DNA of 64,000 nucleotides from Apodospora peruviana (lineage: Eukaryota; Ascomycota; Sordariomycetes; Sordariales; Lasiosphaeriaceae), in assembly GCA_033439685.1 (NCBI GenBank), contig JAUEDM010000005.1, positions 558,001-622,000 on the forward strand, given 5' to 3'. Positions 11,802 through 23,658 of this stretch are shown here, in pieces. The translations under genes and the position numbers were made by a program. Each line of letters starts with the position of its first letter. Position 1 is the stretch's first letter. The notes beneath the pieces are model-generated. The model did no database searches, was not told the DNA's origin, and saw nothing but the letters and a program-made list of their open reading frames with translations.

Positions 11802-13019
11802 ATGTGCATCCTCGTCAAGACATTCCGGTATTGCTACTGCAAGGACAGAAACGACCAAATCTGCCCTCACCACCGCTACCTGAAAGAATTCCACCCCGAA
11901 GCCTTCCGTGGCGGAAAGGAAAACCTCGACGCGCCCGACGAGGAAGGGTGGCTGATCCGCTCGCGCGAGGACGAGTACCAGAAACGATACAGCTGGAACC
12001 CCCTAGAAATGTACTGGGAGCATTGCGAGACCTACAGGGACAAGCACACAAAGGTGGAACTTCCACTCCCGCCACGCCTTGTTAAGGGGTTCGAGCCCCT
12101 GTGTCCCGAGACCGAGGCAAGACATGAGGAGAAGATGAAAATCCATCCGTATAAACTTTGTGAGTTGTGCTACAAGGGACACGTGGGTCCGGATGCGCCG
12201 GAAAAGGAAGAATGGTGGACGGGTGAAGAATGGTTCACGTTTGATAAGATGAAACTGGATGATGTTGATGAGGAGGATAAGAGCTCGGTTACGTTACCGG
12301 AGGCTAGTGAGAGCGCGATGAAAATGGAGGATATGGGCTCTGTTACAGCGGGTAGGAGCTCGTCGGTTACGTTGGATAGAAGTTCGTCGGTTGCCGCCGA
12401 GGATCATGATAGGAAGACTGTCAAGTCCGAGAACAAGGCTGAGCCGATGAACTTGGATGGGGCGGCCGACGATCCAAACGATGACTATGATGGCGATGAC
12501 GAAGACGAAGAAGTATCGTCGGCCGCCCCATCCAGATTCACCAGATCTTCCCCATTCTCAGGGCCCCAGCAACAGCAAGGCCAGGTTCAACAGCAGCAGC
12601 AACAGATGCAGACGCCGCAGCAGCAAGCCCTTGCCCAGGAGCAACTGCAGCAGATGGAGCAGCAGATGGACCAGGCCGCGGCCCAGCAGGCTCAGCAAGC
12701 TCGGCAGACGCGGCCGCTCATCGACCCGGCCGTACAGTCCGCGATCCAGGAGCAAACGCGGCAATTATACCAACATAACCTACACAGATTCGTCGAAGTC
12801 TTTGGTGGGTTGAATAACATTCCTGTGGAAGCCATGGAACAATTCCGTAGCAACTGCGCTGTTCATGCTCGTAACCGGGTCATTGCCCGGGTGCAGCAAT
12901 GCCAGCCTACGTTGTTGCAGGCCCAGGCCCAGGCCCAAGGTGAAGAGATGCAGGTAGACCCCGACGATGGTGACATTAAGAATCCGGCCGAGCCGGAGGA
13001 CCAAGGGCGTCCCTTTTGA
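11802..13019 (+). CDS. hypothetical protein, Cys/His-rich N-terminus and poly-Gln region
   Basis: Single-exon frame of 405 residues. I do not recognise a named domain. The first 150 residues are rich in Trp, Cys and His, including YCYCKDR, CPHHR, HCETYRDKH and the pair CELCYKGH, so a metal-binding fold is possible. Residues 150-230 are acidic and Ser-rich, with the repeated phrase RSSSVT. Residues 250-310 are Gln-rich (long CAG/CAA runs) and Pro-poor, typical of disordered transcription-linked fungal proteins. A final helical segment (LYQHNLHRFVEVFGGLNNI) precedes an acidic tail. The start has a good CAGCC context after an AT-rich leader. Nuclear location is a guess. Confidence 0.7.
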   Translation: MCILVKTFRYCYCKDRNDQICPHHRYLKEFHPEAFRGGKENLDAPDEEGWLIRSREDEYQKRYSWNPLEMYWEHCETYRDKHTKVELPLPPRLVKGFEPLCPETEARHEEKMKIHPYKLCELCYKGHVGPDAPEKEEWWTGEEWFTFDKMKLDDVDEEDKSSVTLPEASESAMKMEDMGSVTAGRSSSVTLDRSSSVAAEDHDRKTVKSENKAEPMNLDGAADDPNDDYDGDDEDEEVSSAAPSRFTRSSPFSGPQQQQGQVQQQQQQMQTPQQQALAQEQLQQMEQQMDQAAAQQAQQARQTRPLIDPAVQSAIQEQTRQLYQHNLHRFVEVFGGLNNIPVEAMEQFRSNCAVHARNRVIARVQQCQPTLLQAQAQAQGEEMQVDPDDGDIKNPAEPEDQGRPF

Positions 13020-13690
13020 GCACCGCCTCGCTCAAGAGCATGGGAAAGAAAAGGATGATGAGGAGGAAAAAGTCAAGCGGGAAAATGAGAAAGAACGCAA
13101 AGGTGTATGAGGAGGTCCAAAACTGGACAAACGAAAGGAAGTAAGTAAGTACATCGCAAGGATAGAAAAAGCCGTAAATTGCTAGATAGTAGACTCGGGG
13201 TTCATGGCACACCCGAAGAAAGGTCAGAACTGGAAAGCAAAGACTAGCATAAAGAAACCTGATAACTTTAGCGCTTAGTACAGTAAGTTCAGTAATATCC
13301 GATGCCCCATGGCAGTTCCCGGGCAGAACAGTGATGACACGAAGTTGCTCTCCAACCTCACCCCTTCCTTCCACACCCATAACACCCACCCCCAAGCCCC
13401 CTCAGCTCCTGCCCGGTATTACCCGCTGCCCCTTCTGGTCCTCTTAGTTTCCAATTTTTGCGGCTACTTTCACTAATGGGATCGATGGCCGAGTGGTGGG
13501 TTTACGAGGTACCCCCTTTGCACTGGGTGAGAGACTTGTCTGCCCGAAACGGTGTTTATGGGGAAGATGCTCTCGACCACTGGTCTATTCGACTCCCGAT
13601 CCACGCGCGCACCGATATTCTCTTTTTCCTCTTTCTTTTTCCTTCTTCATTTTCCCTTGGTGCCTACCTACTACCTACTTAAAATTCATT
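13020..13690. other. convergent intergenic region
   Basis: Lies between the 3' ends of two convergent genes. A minus-strand open frame (12976-13395) has no domain and overlaps the preceding gene; I do not call it. Confidence 0.45.
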
Positions 13691-16216
13691 TCACGGCTTT
13701 GGCTTATCCTCACCGTTGCCCATAGGCTGCTGCGTCTCCTCTGACACCACAATACTACTTGTCCCACTGGAATCGACGGATTCTGCAGAAGGTTTGGATT
13801 TCGACTTTGCCTTTCCTGCCCGAACCGCCCTCCAGACCTCCATGATCTCTACCCGTCCGTCGATGATGGGGTAGAACCCGACCACGAGCAGCGTGATCCA
13901 CAGCCAGATGACACCAACCACGAGCCATGCCGTGTAGAACTGTGGGGCAATAGTATGTTAGCTTATGCCATTGGACTATGAGTATGGAGCCAATTGGAGA
14001 TTAACTTACACCAGCGTTAAAGATGTACTTGGACGCATACATGGGCAGCGGCCAAAGCACCCAGTGTCCCAGGAACGTGGCGATCGCCCACATGAACGCG
14101 ATCCGTCCCCATCGCTTGAGGTGAGGTTGCGAATGGAGATCCGTCTCGCTGAGCTCAGCTTCAAGGATTGCCTCCGTCTTTTTGGCGTCGGCAGTGCCGA
14201 TGGCGTTGTGATCTACTTCAAAGGCAAGTTTCTCGTTGCGGAAGTCCGCCCAGTCAAAGTTCTCTGGCATGAACAGCGTGATGATGAGAGAGTAAGGGAG
14301 TGGAGAGAACGCCGAGGCGACTGTGCCGTACACGCAGGGTAGGGTCATGCCCGTCGTGGCGATGGTGACGGCGCCGTAGAGTGCGTAGGCTGAGCCGAGC
14401 CAGACGGCGATGCCGGTTGCCATGCCTAACAGGGGAGATATAATGGCTGCAGCTTTGGATTGGCGACGCCATAGGATGGAGAAGGTGGTTGGGAAAATGC
14501 CCGGGCATGTTAGGACGCCCAGCATATATAGTGTCCAGCCGAGATCGATGCCGACGTAGTGCAGCATTGTGGAGAAGCCGGACGCAAATAGGGCAAAGAA
14601 GACGACGCCGTAGTGGCACCACCGGATGATGTCCTTGTCTGCGGCGTTCGGCTTCAGGTAGGTACGGTAGATATCGAAGCTGATGATGGAGCTGACGGCA
14701 ATGATTTGTGCTGATAGGGTCGACGTGACGGCCATGAAGGTGATGATCAAGATACCAACCGCACCCCCTTTTCCTGCCACGGTCATGGCAAAGTAAGGAA
14801 GAACGAGACCGTTGCTGACTTCCGTGGAACTCATTCGCTTTGATGATGTTAGATAGTTATTGTTTGTGAAGGATAGAAGTACATACCCTAGGAAATGTGG
14901 GAAAGATCGGGTTATCTTCCAAGCCGAGAACGACTGAGCTGGCCAGTGTGCCGATGAACCAGGGGATGGCAAAGTAGGCGATGCCGCCAATGACATATCC
15001 TGGCACGACGGCGCTAGGCGAAGCCGAGAAGGACTTTTGGAAGAAGCTGGTGTCCATGATGACCTTCAAGAAAGTTAGCCCTTTAACTAGTCCACGAACT
15101 GAGAAAGGGGCCAAAAACCTACCAAACCAAAGTTGGCACAAATATGCAAAATGCCAAACAGGATGCCACCTTTCGATGTCATGGTGAGATAAGAACCTTG
15201 CTCGTTGCCGGCGACAGGGTAGCGTTCGCCTGCAGCCTTGACTAGCTCAAAGAGATTGCTCATGGATCCGACCTCGGGGATAGTGAAGGCCTTGATAGAG
15301 AAGAAGCAGAGGATGATCATGATGGTGAAGGTATGGAAGTAGTCTGTCAGGAAGGTTGCCTTGATCCCGCCGACAAACGTGTACATGGCCACACCGACAG
15401 GCAGGAGAAATGTGGCCGCGATGATGTGCATACCGGTCCTTTAGTATTGTCAGTAACGATCAACAGCTGTGAAGATGGCCATGAGTTAATTGTGGACTTA
15501 CATGGCCGTGATGACGGCCGAGGCGCCAAGGATCATGTTGGCTACGGCGATCAAGTTGTTGATCAGACACAGCGCCATGTAGACGATGTGAGCCGACTTT
15601 CCGTATCTGATACGAATGATCTCCAGCAGCGTGTGCGCTTCCGGAATCTTGCGTTTGCAAGAGATTCCAAGAACAGCGAAGAAGACGATCATGGGGCTGC
15701 AGCCGGCCGCGAACCAGAAGGGACCGGAAACACCATTGACGTAACCGACGAGGGTAGAGCCCAGCATCGCTGTGCTCCAGAGCCATGACTGAGAATCATG
15801 TGCGTTAGTGAGGAGAAGCAGAGCCGCAATTAGGGTTGGGGGGACGAACCGAGACAACGGCAGAGGCAGTGAGGCCGGTAGTGACGCTCCTGTTGGCGGT
15901 CATGAACCTGGAGGGACATGGTTAGTTACTTATGAGCTGGAGATTGATATGTTCTGAAGAAAGCTTACATCTCTGTCTTCTCATTGTCCTCTCCCACTGT
16001 CCGCTTGAGCAGCTTCGTGACGAAAACCATCACTTGAACACCGCGTGGTCCGCGTTAGCTGAAATGTTCGCGAACTCTCTGGTTTAAAGTCCGCCAGCAC
16101 CTACCAAACGCAATGATGAACCCAACCAAAACGACCACAATGTACCCAGAAGCCTGGGACAGAGGCGGCTCAACCACCACGGCGCTGTCACCCCGAGTCG
16201 CGAGAAGAGACTCCAT
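13691..16216 (-). CDS. DUR3: DUR3-type urea/solute:H+ symporter (sodium:solute symporter family)
   Basis: Eight exons on the minus strand: 16105-16216, 15969-16032, 15850-15907, 15502-15788, 15123-15438, 14887-15063, 14010-14837, 13691-13939, together 696 residues. Every junction keeps frame with GT..AG borders. The start is MESLLATRG; then PPLSQASGYIVVVLVG opens the first helix. Family signatures are FMTANRSVTTGLTASAVVS, GYVNGVSGPFWFAAG, FVGGIKATFLTDYFHT, PGYVIGGIAYFAIPWF, GLVLPYFAMTVAGKGGA and VTSTLSAQIIAVSSI. About 15 membrane helices are visible. DUR3 proteins take up urea and polyamines at the plasma membrane and are nitrogen-regulated in fungi. Substrate is inferred from family. The gene diverges from a flavin monooxygenase gene across 1 kb. 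Confidence 0.9.
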
Positions 16217-17235
16217 ATCTGAGCTTTAGGCCAAAATGTCAAATCAGCACACTTCGGACTCAATAGTATCATGCAAAAGAGCATTGGACATCCGATTGTA
16301 CGACGAGAAAGACAGTAGGGCCATTCGCTGCTCTTAATATTCTAACAAATTCAATTCTACCGTCTTTGCATATCTCCTACCCTAGGTACGCTTGCGGCTT
16401 GCGAAGCACTTTGTTTCTTTTTGAGCACACCATCGACAGGGAATATGGCGAGGGATTGCTAGCGACCCAGCGATCTGGTAAAGAAACACGCCGTCTCTCA
16501 AAATCTCCGGTGTAAACCCATCTACGGGAACGATAAAGTCTGTCACGCCTCCCTGCTTGAGCTACCGGCTTGGGGGGGGGGGGGGGCGAAAGCGGAAAGC
16601 CTCGCTTGACTTCATGCGATATGTCAATCTACCGGGACCGCGCCCATTCTTTCTCGTGCGGCAATACTGGCAAAAGCACGTCACCGATACTGACATACTA
16701 CCGGCAGGCATGCCGAGAGAGATTTGAGGGGATAGTGCGTGGAGACTGCGTGCTGTGGTGTCATGGCGATTGGCGGCGTGGCGCCGAGATCCTTTGTTTG
16801 CATCATCCGCGTCCGAAAAGGGTGACTGAAAACACACAACAACCTGCATTCTTCACCTCATTGGGCCGACAGATAGTTGTTATCCATAAAAGTTTCAAGT
16901 TAGCGAATAGACATAGCGGGGGTAACATTCCAGTTGCGTGGGAGATCGGGGTCCGCAGGCTGCTAGCCATGTTAGTAAACATAAGCGGCGATGGCGCAAT
17001 TCACACCTTATATGCTGCCATTGTCAACGGCTCTGTGGATCGCAACGTCCATCGACTCAATGCCTAATACCCGCGGGTATACCTTTGTATTATTAGCGTA
17101 AAATACTCAATTAGATCTGTAACAGGCCTTGAATAAATAACATCATATTGTCTCGATTCAACTTCTGTAAATCCTGCCATTCATCATCCCGACAACTCAC
17201 TTTGAGAATCGCCAGCTTCACTCACACGTCACACC
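16217..17235. other. divergent promoter region (DUR3-like / flavin monooxygenase)
   Basis: About 1 kb between two divergent genes. It holds a run of 15 Gs (16572-16586). A plus-strand open frame at 16570-17067 begins in the G run and has no domain support. Confidence 0.5.
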
Positions 17236-18838
17236 ATGTCCACCACTGACAGCCCAGAAGGAGCCGTTGCCCCCAAGAAGCAACTTATTCTCAATGCCTT
17301 TGTCGAGAGCTGCTCAGGCCATCAATCGCCAGGTCTGTACTCCCCCTTTATCCCCTCCCCTTAATAATCCCCCAACTAACCCCTAATAATCCCCCAACTA
17401 ACCCCTTTTACAGGCCTCTGGCGCCACCCAGACGACACCTCATCCCAATTCAACGACCTAGAGCACTGGGTAGACCTCGCCAAGCTGCTCGAGGCAGGCA
17501 AGTTCCACGGCATCTTCATCGCCGACGTGCTCGGCGGCTACGACGTCTACAAAGGCCCCCGCAACCTAGCACCGGCCGCCTCATCCGGCGCGCAGTGGCC
17601 GGTAAATGAACCCCTGGCCATCGTGACCCCGATGGCGGCGGCAACCAAGAACCTCGGCTTCGGGGTTACAGTCGCGACCACGTACGAGCAGCCGTACCAC
17701 CTCGCGCGCCGGCTGTCCACCATCGACCACCTGACCAAAGGCCGCGTGGGGTGGAACATCGTGACCGGCTATCTGGATTCGGCCGCGCGCAACCTCGGCT
17801 TCAGCGAGCAGCTGGGCCACGACGACCGCTACGCTCTGGCGGAAGAGTACGTCAAGGTTATGTACAAGCTGTGGGAGTCGTCGTGGCGCGACGACGCCGT
17901 CGTTCTTGATGCCCAAAGGGGTTTGTACACCGACCCGGCGCTCATCCGTGAGATTAATCACAAGGGGAAGCATTACACTGTTCCGGGACCGCATATCTGC
18001 CAGCCCTCGCCGCAACGCACGCCTGTGCTGCTGCAGGCCGGCACGTCGAAAGCGGGTAAGAACTTTGCCGCGCAGCACGCTGAAGCCATTTTTGTTGCCG
18101 GGCACTCGCCGTCTGTGGTGGCTAAGAACGTTAAAGAGATTCGCGAGATGGCGAAAGAGGTGTACGGACGCGACCCGAAGAATATCAAGTTCTTAGCGCT
18201 GCTGTGTCCGGTTATTGGTGCTACGCAGGAGGAGGCGAACAGGAAGTTTGAGGACTATGCGCAGTATGGCAGTATCGATGGCGCGCTGGCGCTGTTTGGT
18301 GGCTGGACGGGGATCGATCTGGATAAGTATGGTGATGAGGAAGAACTGAGGAACGTGGAGAGTAACGCGATTCGGTCCGCTGTCGAAGCGTGGTCGAAAT
18401 CTGCGCCTGGCATCCCCAAGTGGACGAAGCACACTGTAGCCAAGCATATCACAATCGGCGGACTCGGCGCCACTGTTGTTGGCGACCCTGTTCAGGTTGC
18501 AGATGAGATGGAGCGTTGGGTCCGTGAGGCCGACGTCGACGGCTTCAATATTGTATGTCACGCCCCCTGTATTTTGGATTCCATGTTTCTCATACTGACC
18601 GAGTCTGTTACAGGCCTACGCAATAAAGCCCGGCACTTTTGTCGATGTTATTGAGCTTTTGATCCCGGAGCTGCGGAAACGGAGCCTCTTCTGGGACGAT
18701 TATGCTGTTCAGGGCGGCACGTACCGCGAGAATTTGTACAAACTTCCCGGTCAAAAGGGGCCGCTGGATGAGCACGTCGCGTCCAAGTACCGCTGGAGGG
18801 CGGGTGTGGAAGCCAGCGAAGCTGTCATTCCGGAGTAG
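17236..18838 (+). CDS. FMN-dependent monooxygenase, NtaA/SnaA/DszA family
   Basis: Three exons (17236-17332, 17414-18552, 18614-18838) encode 486 residues. The splice borders are GTCTGT..CAG and GTATGT..CAG. Domain signs of the bacterial-luciferase-like NtaA group are clear: NAFVESCSGHQSPGLWRHPDD near the N-terminus, FIADVLGGYDVY, NEPLAIVTPMAAATKNLGFG, a GWNIVTGYLDSAARNLG segment, HTVPGPHICQPSPQRTPVLLQAG(T/S)S binding-site loop, and a C-terminal FVDVIELLIPELRKR. Such enzymes use reduced FMN from a partner reductase to oxidise nitrilotriacetate, sulfur heterocycles or alkyl amines. The true substrate is unknown. Fungal copies often sit in nitrogen or xenobiotic scavenging loci, and the DUR3-type transporter next door fits that. 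Confidence 0.9.
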
Positions 18839-21800
18839 ATAATTATCATACAATTCATGAATAACATAACAGTAATACCTTTTGATCTGAATTCTGAACT
18901 CGTCTCTCATCTCACAGTCAACTTACGTATTCTGGTGGCTTCCTCCTCATAGGAGCAGTCCGATATCACTTTCCTTTCCACCCTTTTCTGCATCATCATT
19001 CTCTACATCAAAGTTCCAGTCGGCCCCATCACCACCACCCCTATCCACAACATTGAGGCTGGGTGAGGCATTATACGCCCAATTCATCAGGTGCTGAATA
19101 ACAGGGTGCCCCATGTCCTATACCTGGGTAGTTGGCCGCAAATTGGACTTTTAGACTAAACAAGGCAGATTACCTGGCCTCTTCAACACGGTTACGTCAT
19201 TTCATGTTCATTCCTGACTGGAAATATAACACTGAGTATTATTATGTTTCATCCGTAATAAACTCTGCCCTTGGTCAAAATTGACCTGACTACGCCAGAG
19301 TGTTAACCAACTTACCCTGTTGCTCTTTCTCACGTTTCTCAGCCACGATGCACAAGGCAGCCCCAGCCCGCCCTGTATCCGCAAGCCATCATGATCCGTT
19401 CCAGGAGCATCCAGGGGGCTAACATGCGCCCTGTGTTAAATTATCCTTTCTCATCTTCTTAACCAACTAGCCACTTGGGCGCACGTGGGTGTTTCTTGAA
19501 CTTACCTTCAATACTGCCCTTGGGCACCCTGCTTTTGTACTCCAACTCTCTCAATTATTATCCTTCCCGCCCCTAAAATCACCCATCTGCAGTCAAATAA
19601 CCAAGCCGTGCTCATTTACCAAAGCCTCCAAGTATAGTACTTATCGGTGAGTGAGTAAGGTATGGAGGTGATCACGCACCAATATCCTTGGCACTTGCAG
19701 TTCAACATATCAGCTGGAGTCTAGAGATAAGGAATTCTCATACGGAAGAAAACACACAGCAGAAGTTGACCATTCACACCGAACAAACCGCTGTGGTATT
19801 TGTCAAGGTGCTGCCGGTCCCTCATTTTCTTTCCGTAATGGATGGGTGGTTTGGAACCTGGTTAAAATCGCCAAGGCTCAGGTTTACGGCCCCCAACTAC
19901 ATAATTATGCCGAGCGGGAAGGGCCTTGTTAAACTTGGACGCAGAGTTTATGAGCACCGTGCGTACCGCGTTTGTCCTTTGCGATCTCCTGGCTGAACGG
20001 CTCATTGGATAGTGACGTGCGAAGGAGGCGGTGTCATGGCGTGGCGCTATGCAGTATATAATCCACAGTATTCTAAGCCTTGTCAGCTTGGAATTCGACA
20101 TCCTTTTGTAATGGGAAGATTAGCTCAGTGGTGTGGGTCATTGTGCGACGCCGTCACAGGCGGCGACAAACCTGGTGGCGTTATCATGTTCGGATGTCAA
20201 GGAATAGTAGGACAGCATCCGACAGTTTTACAGGATAGGTAGGCAGACTGAGACATAGATTCAAGCCAACCTCGCCATCTCCTGTTCCTGGCTTGTCAAA
20301 CCAACGACTTTGGGATGTAATATCGTTTCGAGGGAAATTTTCCTCAGATTTTGGCCGCCTCCAAGGCGTCTTTTGAAGAACACTAAACGTACCCCCACCC
20401 GGCTACATATCCCTGTTGTCTTTTCCCTCACTACACCTTAGCATTAACGCCAATAGTTTATTGTCTGAAAATAAATATTCTTTTCACAAGCGCCACTCAT
20501 TTCCTCCCACCCATTTCCGCCAGTCAATTCTGTTGGCTAGTATCATTAAACCTTTTTTGAAAAGATACTACAAAGTGGCAAAGCACAGCTAAGCAAAAAT
20601 ATTATTCCACGGGTAAAGGTCGATAGGGTGCCCGCTGGGTATCAATTTTTGAAGCTGTACTACTTCCGGGATGTTTAGATGTATTGTGGGCCTGAAAGTA
20701 CATTGAAGTTAATACCTCCGGATTGGGGAGTGAGGGTGGAGTTGACTTGGTCTGTGGGCTGAGGAACCCTCCTTGTCTCTATCGGGTCTACTATTTTATG
20801 GTAATGGCGGCGACACCCATCATTAGGCACACTGCAATATGTGAGGACCAAGCCCTTCCAGACCCTTGTTTCATGACTTCCAGCCGAACAAACGGTGTGG
20901 AGACTCGGTCACTAGGACCAATCAGGAGCAACGAAGGGCAAAGGGGACCCACCCCACGATGAAGCTTGTCGCGCTTCGCGCTTCGCGCTCCGAGGATTGT
21001 TCTTTTATTTCCTTTCCTCTCCAGTTTAGAATCTTCGTTGATAGCGCCCAATTGATGAGTTCTTCCATCGATCCCTAACGCCGGCCGTGACAAACACAGA
21101 ACCTTTTACAATAACTGATCAAACGGTTGGGAGCTATCAACGGTTAAAAGTACCCAGGGACCCCTATAATGTAAATGCAGTGAATCAAATAGAAATTGGA
21201 GATTCCCCCCCTTTTTCGTGGCTCCTCCATGGCGAAGACATGAAGTATATGTATATGATCATTGAAACTCAGCCACCCGCGCAGGTACAAGATACACAGA
21301 GTTATCTGCTACGGAACACTACTAATTCAATTATAACACCTGTTGCTGATATCGATTGACTGTTCTGAATTGTAATGATTTGCCAACTCCAATCCCGCCA
21401 TACGAAGCCAATGACAGCACCGGACCGGGGGGCCTTGATGATGCACGAGTCCTTTCATGGACTTAGTGCGGGTATTGGCAACAGAGGGCAACTCACCTGC
21501 CTGGCCCCAACCGAGCATAATTATCGTCGGGATCTATGTCTCTATATAATGACACAAATGAGCACCAACAAGACTTGCATCTGTATCTTGCTGATCCTCT
21601 TCTAACCTTGCCGCAGCCTTTTGTACCTCTTCCTCCCAATTGCTTTGCGCAACCACAATCCACTCCAAGATGCCCACGAGCGAGAGAGCAACGCACTGTC
21701 CCATCCACAGCCCAGCCAAGCCCCTTCCGCCTTGAAAAGTGACAAATGTCGTTGATTCACATGCTGCAGACCACTTCTGCATGGTCATTTTCCACACTAA

Positions 21801-22380
21801 CTTTGGAGCATTGTGTGGTCCCAGCAGAGGGGTTGTTGTGAATCCCCTCATGTACGCACTCACCGCATCAGGCCAGATACAGTGCATCATGGTGCATGAG
21901 AATCGCGGGGAGCATCACAATGGTGAGCTAGGCCCGATCTGGCGAATTACGCGCCCCGACCAATGATCATGTTGATATCCGAAGCAATCGATATCTCGCG
22001 GAGCTAACGTCTTGAAGCTCAGCAAACCCGTCTGGAGGTCCCTCTAGAGGTCGGGCGCCTAGAGTTTCACATGCAGAATGTTCCTGAAGCGACCTTGGTC
22101 AAAACGCGGGGTAGAAAGGAAAACACCATAAGATGAACAGTTGACGGGGAGCTATTACATGATGGCTTTCTTGGGTAGGCGGGGGAATACGAATAACTTG
22201 CCCAATATGGAATCGCCTTGGAATCTCCAACTGGTTGTCAGACCAGGACCGAGGCAAGGAGTACTAGCACCTCTGGTTCTGAATGTCGAAGACTTTTCAA
22301 CCTGGAAACAAGTACAGATGTATAAATGAAGCTTTTTCTCTTTCACTAAGGTACATAAAGATGCCATGCTGTCTTGTCCG
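18839..22380. other. gene-poor 3.5-kb stretch
   Basis: No open frame here has a domain or convincing exon structure. It is AT-rich in 19.2-20.7 kb and includes one copy of a dispersed repeat (21009-21098) found again near 40.7 kb, suggesting old transposon debris. Confidence 0.5.
21009..21098. repeat. dispersed repeat, copy 1
   Basis: About 90 bp, containing AGAATCTTCGTTGATAGCGC and ending GGCCGTGACA, align with 40670-40759 in the same orientation with scattered substitutions and small indels. Probably part of a decayed transposable element; the family is not identified. Confidence 0.6.
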
Positions 22381-22387
22381 TATATAA
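22381..22387 (+). promoter_or_regulatory. TATA box of the secreted hydrolase gene
   Basis: TATATAA lies 40 bp before the start codon at 22427, consistent with a short leader. Confidence 0.55.
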
Positions 22388-22426
22388 GTCAAGCTCATCT
22401 GTTATCATTTGGACTCCTCCAGAAAT

Positions 22427-23350
22427 ATGCTTCGCAGCCTCTTCACCCTTGCCACGGCAGCGGTTGCCGCTGTGGCAGCCTGCAACGGCTACTCGTCACG
22501 GACCAGCACCTGTGTTGTCGAGTCGCAGCATATCGGGGGCACCAGCTACAAGGTGCAGTGGTACCTGCCCAGCGACACACCTACGGCATTGATGCTCGTT
22601 CAGCATGGCTTCTCTCGCAACTGCGGCACACTTCTGAACACCAGCAAGGCCATAGCCGAGAAGGGCATCATGGTGCTTTGCGTCGAGGCGGACATGACAG
22701 CTGGTAACCCAGGTTTGGGAGACCACCTTGGCGACGAGCTGAGTGCACGAACTCTGAAGCCGCCAGGTGGTCGTGCCCTTCCCTTCAACTATATCGTGGG
22801 TGGTCACTCGGCTGGAGGTCACTTTGCCTCGGTGGTAGGCGCTCGCCTCGTGACCAAGGGCTACGCCGGCTTGAAAGGCGCCATCCTTTTCGACGGAGTG
22901 GCAAGTGACGGGTTCACGGCCAACCTGCAAGCCATCTCGGCCAGCGGGAGCCGCCCAGTTCTGCAGATGGCTGCGCGCCCGAGCCTCGCCAACCTATTCA
23001 ACAACGCCTTTGAAGCATTCGCCTCCCTAGGTGCCGACTTTGTCGGTATCCAGTTGGTGTGGACCAGCTACACATCGGGTGTTGCACCCACAGGCGGCAG
23101 CTGCCATATCGATGCCGAAGGCGAGAACACCGACATCATCGGCATCATCGGTGCCGGTTGTACCCCTGACAAGACTCAAGTTGACCGACTCCGAGAGTTT
23201 GGCGCTACTTGGGCTAGCGACCTTGCTACTGGTATTCATACGGCTACTCATTGGTGCGCCAACTCCCGCAACTTGGATACGTGCGGGAGAGAAATCAAAA
23301 GACTTGTCGACCGCACATTTCCCTTGGCGGCACTTGTTAGGAACTCCTAG
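22427..23350 (+). CDS. secreted alpha/beta-hydrolase fold protein
   Basis: Intron-less, 307 residues. The start MLRSLFTLATAAVAAVAACNG is a clear signal peptide; an upstream in-frame ATG at 22409 would place charged residues in front of it and overlap the promoter, so 22427 is preferred. The fold shows the early oxyanion-type strand (ALMLVQHGFSRN) and a nucleophile elbow GGHSAGG with Ser as probable nucleophile; an Asp follows in GAILFDGVASDG, and a late His is found in GIHTATHWC. Several Cys pairs suggest disulfides. It is likely an extracellular esterase, lipase or cutinase-like enzyme; the substrate cannot be told. Confidence 0.85.
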   Translation: MLRSLFTLATAAVAAVAACNGYSSRTSTCVVESQHIGGTSYKVQWYLPSDTPTALMLVQHGFSRNCGTLLNTSKAIAEKGIMVLCVEADMTAGNPGLGDHLGDELSARTLKPPGGRALPFNYIVGGHSAGGHFASVVGARLVTKGYAGLKGAILFDGVASDGFTANLQAISASGSRPVLQMAARPSLANLFNNAFEAFASLGADFVGIQLVWTSYTSGVAPTGGSCHIDAEGENTDIIGIIGAGCTPDKTQVDRLREFGATWASDLATGIHTATHWCANSRNLDTCGREIKRLVDRTFPLAALVRNS

Positions 23351-23658
23351 TTGAAAGGACTGTGATGTTGATTGTTGCGTTGAAATGACTTCTGGAGTGG
23401 GCTCCTCGTTTGCTACTACACGGACAATTAGGTACTTAGACGGGATGGCGGAGATGGACGAGTCACGTGTATATATATATATGACTACCTACCTAGGTAC
23501 TCGTTTTGTTTTCCATGTTCAGTTGCATCAAGATTGTCACACAAACCCAAAATGACCCGTGATGGGGATCGGTGCTACTAGGTGCTACATAGTCGAGTAC
23601 TAGGTATGAACATCAATTCGCGAGATTCATTCAGTTGCCCCCAGCAATATCCAGCACA
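23351..23658. other. convergent intergenic region with TA repeat
   Basis: Contains an (AT)n run around 23469-23482 and the remaining 3' end of the following minus-strand gene. Nothing else seen. Confidence 0.4.

Noticed and set aside
12976..13395. 139-residue minus-strand open frame
   Set aside because: Overlaps the poly-Gln gene end; Phe/Leu-rich chance translation of an A-rich 3' flank.
16570..17067. 165-residue plus-strand open frame
   Set aside because: Begins in a G homopolymer, has no domain, and lies in a promoter region between divergent genes.
20114..20190. tRNA-like start GGGAAGATTAGCTCAGTGGT
   Set aside because: No matching acceptor strand, anticodon stem or box B follows; no cloverleaf can be formed.
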